A stretch of DNA of 64,000 nucleotides from Hymenobacter busanensis (GTDB lineage: Bacteria; Bacteroidota; Bacteroidia; Cytophagales; Hymenobacteraceae): the NCBI RefSeq assembly GCF_008727865.1, contig NZ_VTWU01000001.1:310001-374000 (forward strand). The letters are read 5' to 3'. Every line of letters begins with the position of its first letter. Position 1 is the stretch's first letter. The position numbers and the translations under genes are program-made. Shown piece after piece: positions 58,927 through 64,000 of the stretch. The notes beneath the pieces were generated by a model. The model was not told the origin of the DNA. It saw only the letters and a list, made by a program, of their open reading frames with translations, and did not search any database.

Positions 58927-59305
58927 GGTTGCCGGCGGATTAATGGTTGGGCTGGCCCTATTGCACGTTGGCTTTCCGCGCTATTTTGAGTGGGCTGGTG
59001 AACTGCAACCCCTGCGTCTGATAAACCGGCAGATGATGTACGTGCACACGCTTTTCATTGGCCTGGCAGTGCTGCTGATGGGACTGTTGTGCATAGGTTA
59101 CGCACCCGAGTTAGTACGTACTCCGTTGGGTAGAGTAGTTACCTTAGGGTTTGGGATTTTCTGGTTGGTGCGGCTAGTGGTGCAGTTTTTTGTTTATTCA
59201 ACCGAACTGTGGCGGGGCAAGCGTTTTGAAACCGTTGTCCACATCATTTTCTCCCTGCTCTGGACCTATCTGACGGGTTTATTTTTTGCCGTCTTCTCGC
59301 ATTGA
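58910..59305 (+). CDS. Small four-helix membrane protein of the DUF2071 gene set
   Basis: This 131-residue protein has a short N-terminus (MEFQIRVAGGLMVGLALLHV) and four hydrophobic segments, with FPRYFEWAGELQPLRLINRQ and MMYVHTLFIGLAVLLMGLLC in the first half. WLVRLVVQFFVYSTELWRGK and VHIIFSLLWTYLTGLFFAVF are in the second. The conserved-looking charged loop ending NRQMMYVHT suggests a real family, but none is named. The ATG lies inside the methyltransferase gene. The 3' gap to ruvC (convergent) is 61 bases. Confidence 0.78.
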   Translation: MEFQIRVAGGLMVGLALLHVGFPRYFEWAGELQPLRLINRQMMYVHTLFIGLAVLLMGLLCIGYAPELVRTPLGRVVTLGFGIFWLVRLVVQFFVYSTELWRGKRFETVVHIIFSLLWTYLTGLFFAVFSH

Positions 59306-59366
59306 AGCGCAAAGGCCACATTTGTGCAGGCCGGTAATTGGCGCACCAAATCAAAAAATCCCAGTG

Positions 59367-59999
59367 CTACGCCGCCGGTTTCTTCCGCGCCGCCGTGGCC
59401 TTCTTGCCCGCCACCGGTGCGGCCAGCTTGTCGGGGTTGTCGGCCAAGAACTTGCCCCAGCTTTTGCCGCCGGCCTGCACGTTGTTGCCTTTCTGGTAGT
59501 GGTGGCACATGGCTACGGCCAGCGCATCGGTAGCGTCGAAGAACTTCGGGGCGTCGTCTGCCGAGAGCTTGAGCGTCTGGCGCAGCATGGCGGCTACCTG
59601 CTCTTTGCTGGCCGCGCCGGAGCCCGTTACGGCCTGCTTGACCTTGGTGGGCGCGTATTCCACGTAGGGAATCTGGCGGGAGAGGCAGGCGGCAATGGCC
59701 ACGCCCTGCGCCCGGCCCAGCTTAAGCATGCTCTGCACGTTGGCCCCGTAGAAGGGCGCTTCAATGGCCAGCTCGTCGGGCAGAAACTCCTCGATGAGCT
59801 CGATCATGCGGTCGAAGATCTTCTTTAATTTTACCGCGTGATTGGACCCCAGGGACTTCAGGTTGATAACGTCGTAGCGCAGCACCTGCACCCGCTGGCC
59901 ACTCACCTCAATGATGGCGTAGCCCATAATCTGGGTGCCGGGGTCGACGCCCATGATAATCTTGGGCAGGTCGGGGAGGATGCGGGGAAGAACGGCCAT
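59367..59999 (-). CDS. ruvC: Crossover junction endodeoxyribonuclease RuvC
   Basis: RuvC (210 residues) cleaves Holliday junctions during recombinational repair. The catalytic acids are visible as Asp19 in KIIMGVDPGTQIMGYAII, Glu in DELAIEAPFYGANVQSMLKL GRAQGV, and two Asp in DATDALAVAMCHHY. The YAPTKVKQAVTGSGAASKEQ segment is typical. The C-terminus carries an extra basic Ala/Lys tail. Start at 59999 gives nine residues before the usual N-terminus; a later in-frame ATG would remove the first strand. Confidence 0.96.
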   Translation of the reverse strand: MAVLPRILPDLPKIIMGVDPGTQIMGYAIIEVSGQRVQVLRYDVINLKSLGSNHAVKLKKIFDRMIELIEEFLPDELAIEAPFYGANVQSMLKLGRAQGVAIAACLSRQIPYVEYAPTKVKQAVTGSGAASKEQVAAMLRQTLKLSADDAPKFFDATDALAVAMCHHYQKGNNVQAGGKSWGKFLADNPDKLAAPVAGKKATAARKKPAA

Positions 60000-60074
60000 T
60001 ATTCACAAAACTACGCCAAAACCCCCGATACCCCGCCACCGCGCAAGCCCCGCCACCCCTGGCGCCGCCCCGCC

Positions 60075-61040
60075 GTGGTGGCCGGCAAGCTGCTGGTGAC
60101 GGCCCTCACGCTCTGGCTGCTCTACCGCTCTGTGGTAGCCGATGCCGAAACGGCCGGTGCCTGGCGCGGGCTGTTGTCGTCGGCCCGGCGCGGGCCGGTG
60201 CTGCTGGCGCTGGCGTTGGTGCCCGTCAATTGGGGCGTAGAGGCGTGGAAGTGGTGGCGGCTGGCGCAGTACCTGGAGCCGGTGTCGTTTGGGCGCAGCT
60301 TCCGGGCGGTGTTGGTGGGCCTGACCCTGGGCTTTGTGACGCCCAACCGCGTGGGCGACTACGCCGGCCGGATTCTGGAAATGAAAAACCGCCGTCCCGA
60401 AGCCCTCGGGGCCATTTTCCTGGGCCGCTACTGCCAGTTGCTCATCACCATTCTGGGCGGCTCGGTGGGCCTGCTTTACTTCGCCGCCCGCGAGTTCGGC
60501 GCCGACTACCCTGCCACCATCGTCGGCCTGGGCCTCACGGCGGTGCTGGGCAACGCCTTGGCGCTGCTGCCGCTCTACCGCAACCGCGTGCTGCTGGCCG
60601 CCGCTACGCAGTGGCGGCCGCTGCACCGCCTGCGCCGCTACGTGGCCGCCATGCCCGATTACCCGCCGCGGGTGCTCAGCGGGGTGCTGGCGTTGTCGGG
60701 GCTGCGCTACGCGGTGTTTTCGGCGCAGTTCGGGCTGCTGCTGCTGGCTTATGGCACCACGCCGCCGGCCGGCCCGGCGGCGGCGGCCATTGCCGGTACC
60801 ATGCTGTTCAAGTCGCTGGTGCCCTCGCTCAACGCCCTCACCGACGTCGGCGCCCGGGAGCTGTCGGCTACCTACCTGTTTGGGCTGCTGGGCGTGCCCG
60901 CGCTGCCGGTGCTCAGCGCCAGCCTCAGCCTGTGGGTGCTCAACATTGCCCTGCCCAGCGCCGCCGGCCTCGGGTTTGTGCTGCAGCTGAACGTGTTTCG
61001 GAAGCGCCGGAAAAAAGGCCAGTCTACGCCGCCCGTATGA
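60075..61040 (+). CDS. LPG synthase transmembrane region-type protein (UPF0104)
   Basis: This protein of at least 321 residues has about eight helices. Hallmarks are VNWGVEAWKWWRLAQYLEPV, LGFVTPNRVGDYAGRILEMK (the PxRxGDYxxR motif), IFLGRYCQLLITILGGSVGL and LVPSLNALTDVGARELSATY. The family corresponds to the N-terminal flippase-like half of MprF and to stand-alone lipid transport candidates. No ATG precedes the first helix in frame; the basic, Pro-rich region before GTG 60075 may also be translated from an unseen start. It overlaps the glycosyltransferase gene by ATGA. Confidence 0.85.
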   Translation: MVAGKLLVTALTLWLLYRSVVADAETAGAWRGLLSSARRGPVLLALALVPVNWGVEAWKWWRLAQYLEPVSFGRSFRAVLVGLTLGFVTPNRVGDYAGRILEMKNRRPEALGAIFLGRYCQLLITILGGSVGLLYFAAREFGADYPATIVGLGLTAVLGNALALLPLYRNRVLLAAATQWRPLHRLRRYVAAMPDYPPRVLSGVLALSGLRYAVFSAQFGLLLLAYGTTPPAGPAAAAIAGTMLFKSLVPSLNALTDVGARELSATYLFGLLGVPALPVLSASLSLWVLNIALPSAAGLGFVLQLNVFRKRRKKGQSTPPV

Positions 61041-62212
61041 GTGCCGACTCCTGGGGCCTGACGTTGCTAGGGGCCGCCCTCGGCCTGCCCGCGGCTCTCT
61101 ATGCCGGGGTGTTGCTGACGCTCCGCCGCCATTGGCAACGCCTGCCAGTAGTGCCGATTACGGGGCCGGCTGACGCGCCGCTTCCTGCCGCTACTCCAAC
61201 GGTATCGGTTTTGATTGCCGCCCGCAACGAAGCCGACACCTTACCGCTGTTGTTGGCCGACCTCAATCAGCAGCAAGGGCTGGCACCGGGGTATTTCGAA
61301 GTACTTGTGGCCGACGACCATTCCACCGACGCCACAGCGGAGGCGGTCCGGCAGTTTGCGGCCCGCAGTGCTTACCCGTTGCGCGTTGTTTCGCTGGCCG
61401 AGTTGCCCGACCCCGCAACCGGGAAGAAGGCCGCCGTAGCCGCCGCTTTAGCCACGGCTACCACCCCGTGGGTGCTGCTCACCGACGCCGACTGTCGGGT
61501 GCCGCCCCACTGGCTGGCGGCCTACGCCGCGCCGATGGCGGAGCCTACGGTGCAGTTTATCAGCGGGCCGGTGCTGCTGGAAGGTCGCGGCTTGTTGGCC
61601 GAGTTGCAGGGGCTGGAGCTGGCGGCGTTGGTGGGAGTGGGGGCGGCGTGTATTGCCGCCGGGGCGCCCACCATGTGCAACGGCGCCAACCTGGCCTACC
61701 GCCGCAGCGCCTTCGCTGCCGTGGCAGGCTTTGCCGGCAACGCCCACGTGCCCAGCGGCGACGACGAATTCCTGCTCCACAAGCTGGCGGCGCTTTACCC
61801 GCAGGGCATCCGGTTTCTGAAACATCCCGCAGCCGTGGTCCGCACCGAGGCCCAGCCCACGCTGCCGGCGTTGTTGAACCAACGAGTGCGATGGGCCAGC
61901 AAATGGCAGCACTACCAAACGGCCGCGCCGCGTCGCCTCGCGCTGCTGGTGCTCGGCGCCAACCTCGTGTTGGCCCTGTTGCCGCTGCTGGCGCTGGCGT
62001 GGCCGGCGCTGTGGCCCTGGGCCGCCGCCGCGTGGCTCCTGAAGCTGGGGGCCGACGCCCTGTTTCTGAGCCCCGTGCTAGGCTTTTTTGCTCGCCGCCG
62101 CTGGTTGTGGCTGGTACCGCTGCTGCAACTGGTGTATCCGCTGTACGCGCTGGCTACCGGGTTGCTGGGGCTGCGCGGCGGGTACCGGTGGAAGGGGAGG
62201 CGCACAAGGTGA
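61037..62212 (+). CDS. Membrane family-2 glycosyltransferase
   Basis: This 391-residue protein has an N-terminal helix, then the GT2 catalytic domain with PTVSVLIAARNEADTLPLLL, VLVADDHSTDATAEAV, the DxD-type motif in LLTDADCRVPPHWL, NGANLAYRRSAFAAVAGFAG and the NQRVRWASKW motif. C-terminal helices follow (LLALAWPALWPWAAAAWLLK, then LFLSPVLGFFARRRWLWLVP). It is probably a processive or lipid-linked sugar transferase. It is translationally coupled (ATGA) to the LPG-type membrane protein, suggesting both act on one envelope lipid. The frame opens far upstream antisense-like; the start at 61037 is fixed by overlap. Confidence 0.9.
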   Translation: MSADSWGLTLLGAALGLPAALYAGVLLTLRRHWQRLPVVPITGPADAPLPAATPTVSVLIAARNEADTLPLLLADLNQQQGLAPGYFEVLVADDHSTDATAEAVRQFAARSAYPLRVVSLAELPDPATGKKAAVAAALATATTPWVLLTDADCRVPPHWLAAYAAPMAEPTVQFISGPVLLEGRGLLAELQGLELAALVGVGAACIAAGAPTMCNGANLAYRRSAFAAVAGFAGNAHVPSGDDEFLLHKLAALYPQGIRFLKHPAAVVRTEAQPTLPALLNQRVRWASKWQHYQTAAPRRLALLVLGANLVLALLPLLALAWPALWPWAAAAWLLKLGADALFLSPVLGFFARRRWLWLVPLLQLVYPLYALATGLLGLRGGYRWKGRRTR

Positions 62213-62354
62213 GCGGCAACGAATAAATTGCTGATTCCCATTGCTGTATTTTTTTGGTGCCCTCAAAAAGTATAGCATCTGTTGGGCCGTAACATCGCGC
62301 TTCATGTGGACTCCGCAAGCTGTATATGCGCCGCTTCGGTTTCCTGCCCGGCCG

Positions 62355-62651
62355 ATGATACCTTTGCTGACCATCAGCCGCCCCGTTTCCGCCGTGACCG
62401 ACCCCGAATTCGACATCCTCGACGAGCTGTACTTCGTCACCTCGTTCCGCGACTTGCAGCAGCGCACCCGCCTGACGCCCGCTGCCCTGGAGCAGCACCT
62501 GCGCGGCCTGCTCGACCAAGGCCTTGTGCGTTGCTACTGGCCCGACCCCGACACCGAGTTGGCCTACGAGCCCACCTCGTTCGGCGCCATCGGCCCCGAT
62601 TCGTACTTCCTGGCCTCCAAGGAAGGCCTGCTTCAGCACAACTCGCGCTAA
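62355..62651 (+). CDS. Small winged-helix-like protein coupled to an ABC permease
   Basis: This 98-residue soluble protein begins MIPLLTISRPVSAVTDPEFD and contains ILDELYFVTSFRDLQQRTRL, then TPAALEQHLRGLLDQGLVRC. This has a helix-turn-helix/winged-helix look, with strand-like YWPDPDTELAYEP after it. No family is assigned. The stop overlaps the permease ATG by one base (TAATG), so the two are almost certainly co-translated. An ORF start 38 codons upstream was rejected because it runs through the AT-rich intergenic region. Confidence 0.75.
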   Translation: MIPLLTISRPVSAVTDPEFDILDELYFVTSFRDLQQRTRLTPAALEQHLRGLLDQGLVRCYWPDPDTELAYEPTSFGAIGPDSYFLASKEGLLQHNSR

Positions 62652-63847
62652 TGGCCGCGTCCGTGGTCGACAGGCCCAAACCAGCGTCTCCGACTGAAAA
62701 CCAGGCGCGCACGCCGGGCTACTACGTGCGTCAGCGGCTGCTGGGCAACGGCCCGGCTATGGCCGGCCTGCTGTTCATTGTGCTCTGCACGGTGGTGGCG
62801 CTGCTGGGCTACCTCATTCTGCCCGACGCCTCGCCCGACGCCAACAACGGTTTAGTGCAGCTGCAAAAACAGCCGCCCGGCACCACCGTTACCATTCTGC
62901 GCCTGCCGCGCCTCGACTCGGCCGCCGCTACGGGCGCACCTTCCGTGCTTTCGCGGTTGCTGAGCGGCACGCCCGCGCAGGTTGAGGAAGTACCGCTCAG
63001 TCGTTACCGTATTGCTGGCGACACGCTGGAAGCCCAGCCGTTTCAGGCCAAAGGGGCCCTGGCCGAACCTGTGCGGCGCTACGCGCTGACCCGGGTAGCC
63101 GGGCACACCGGTACGCCCGCCGCACTCCAGCGCATCATCGAAACCGAGCGGCTCCAGCAGCGCACCTACTGGCTGGGTACCGACAAAGCCGGCCGCGACG
63201 AGCTAAGCCGGCTGCTGCTGGGCACGCGCATTTCGTTGGGCATCGGCTTAGTGGCGGTGCTCATTTCTATGTTCATCGGCGTGGCCATCGGGGCCGTGGC
63301 CGGCTATTCCGGCGGTTGGCTCGATTCGCTGTTGCTGGGGGTGATGACGGTGGTGTGGAGCATTCCGGGCATCATGCTGGTCATTGCCATTTCGCTGGCT
63401 TTCGGCTCGAAGGGCGTGTGGACTTCGTTCGTGGCCGTGGGCCTGACCATGTGGGTAGACGTGGCCCGCGTGGTGCGGGGCCAGATGCTGAGCCTGCGCG
63501 AAAAGACCTTTGTGGAAGCCGGGCGGGTGCTGGGGCTGCCCACCGGGCGGCTGCTCACCTGCCACTTGCTGCCCAATTTGTTCGGCCCGCTCATCGTCAT
63601 TGCCACCAGCAACTTCGCCGCGGCCATTCTGCTCGAAGCTGGCCTGAGCTTTCTGGGCTTGGGCGTGCAGCCGCCCGCGCCCTCGTGGGGGCTCATGGTG
63701 AAGGAAGGCTACGACCTGCTGGGCACGCGCGCCGGGCTGTGGCTCACGCTCATGCCCAGCGTGGCCATCAGCTTGCTGGTGCTCAGTTTCAACCTATTAG
63801 GCAACGGCCTGCGCGACGCCTACGACCCCAAAACCCCGCTTGGCTAA
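62651..63847 (+). CDS. ABC transporter permease, DppC/OppC type
   Basis: This 398-residue permease has an N-terminal helix (AMAGLLFIVLCTVVALLGYL). A periplasmic insert of about 100 residues follows, then YWLGTDKAGRDELSRLLLGT as in OppC/DppC. The BPD-transport domain has ISMFIGVAIGAVAGYSGGWL and the EAA loop EAGRVLGLPTGRLLTCHLLP. LLEAGLSFLGLGVQPPAPSW and LSFNLLGNGLRDAYDPKT close the protein. It imports peptides or similar solutes, or exports in some Bacteroidota systems. The partner permease, ATPases and binding protein are not in the window. The enlarged insert is typical of Bacteroidota. Confidence 0.92.
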   Translation: MAASVVDRPKPASPTENQARTPGYYVRQRLLGNGPAMAGLLFIVLCTVVALLGYLILPDASPDANNGLVQLQKQPPGTTVTILRLPRLDSAAATGAPSVLSRLLSGTPAQVEEVPLSRYRIAGDTLEAQPFQAKGALAEPVRRYALTRVAGHTGTPAALQRIIETERLQQRTYWLGTDKAGRDELSRLLLGTRISLGIGLVAVLISMFIGVAIGAVAGYSGGWLDSLLLGVMTVVWSIPGIMLVIAISLAFGSKGVWTSFVAVGLTMWVDVARVVRGQMLSLREKTFVEAGRVLGLPTGRLLTCHLLPNLFGPLIVIATSNFAAAILLEAGLSFLGLGVQPPAPSWGLMVKEGYDLLGTRAGLWLTLMPSVAISLLVLSFNLLGNGLRDAYDPKTPLG

Positions 63848-63913
63848 GCCGGCCCGCGGTCCTTACCTTCGTAGGCCGCTCAAACCGATTGGCCGCTTCC
63901 TCGTTTGGCTTGT

Positions 63914-64000
63914 ATGCCGTCTGCCGTTCCCATGCCCGATACCCAGCCGTTCGTCACTATCTCCCGCGAAGAATACCTGCTGCTCAAGCTGAAGGAGCGC
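63914..64000 (+). CDS. Unknown protein, partial (5' end only)
   Basis: The last 29 codons of the window are open in this frame: MPSAVPMPDTQPFVTISREE YLLLKLKER and beyond. Two in-frame ATGs (63914 and 63932) could start it. The ISREEYLLLKLKER segment suggests a charged amphipathic or coiled-coil start. No family can be named from so little. Confidence 0.45.
   Translation, partial: MPSAVPMPDTQPFVTISREEYLLLKLKER

Overview
The window looks like chromosomal DNA of a high-GC member of the Bacteroidota, most likely Hymenobacter or a close relative (Cytophagales). The reasons are a GC-rich, codon-biased gene set; a secreted glycosidase with a type IX secretion (T9SS) C-terminal sorting domain; Bacteroidota-type -7 promoter boxes (TAnnTTTG or TACTTTG) and few Shine-Dalgarno sequences; many lipoproteins and outer-membrane barrels; and gene families typical of the group (DUF4097, CtlX, FdhF/YdeP, malate:quinone oxidoreductase). 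The genus is an inference. No rRNA, tRNA, CRISPR array, transposase or phage gene was recognised.

Layout. 1-3.2 kb: end of a small membrane protein, an SPFH/stomatin protein, an unknown protein and an M28 peptidase, all leftward. 3.4-8.75 kb: leftward biotin operon bioB-bioF-bioD-bioA plus a beta-ketoacyl synthase, tightly packed with overlaps. 8.9-16.0 kb: leftward housekeeping and accessory genes (YiaAB protein, GNAT, RluF-like pseudouridine synthase, Crp-type regulator, lipoprotein hydrolase, YebC, SDR). 16.1-21.2 kb: formimidoylglutamase-like gene, a DUF4097 protein behind a double palindromic operator, a metallo-beta-lactamase-fold protein and urocanate hydratase. 21.2-29.4 kb: mixed small genes with two copies of an intergenic palindromic repeat family and an AraC regulator. 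29.7-33.2 kb: large beta-propeller protein, cold-shock protein and a small membrane protein. 33.3-42.7 kb: flavin monooxygenase, hydrolase, acyltransferase-like membrane protein, GH85 glycosidase, CtlX, a very short membrane ORF and a GNAT. 42.8-50.5 kb: mqo, two outer-membrane proteins, SDR, 2H phosphoesterase, nicotinamidase, cupin and others. 50.7-55.5 kb: imidazolonepropionase, FdhD and an FdhF/YdeP molybdoenzyme. 55.5-59.3 kb: a membrane-anchored unknown, PhzF and a compact overlapping four-gene set (DoxX-like, DUF2071, atypical methyltransferase, membrane protein). 59.4-64 kb: ruvC, an LPG-synthase-type membrane protein with a glycosyltransferase, and a small winged-helix-like gene fused translationally to an ABC permease.

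Functional themes. The bio operon supplies the late biotin steps, and its ketoacyl synthase probably serves pimeloyl-ACP formation. Three of the four histidine-degradation steps are present but scattered (16.1, 19.4 and 50.7 kb). FdhD sits directly before the molybdoenzyme it probably matures. The most interesting uncharacterised items are the four-gene overlapping set at 57.0-59.3 kb, the twin palindromes before the DUF4097 gene, the repeat family at 21.2, 25.7 and 52.9 kb, and the structured leaders of the bio and yebC genes.
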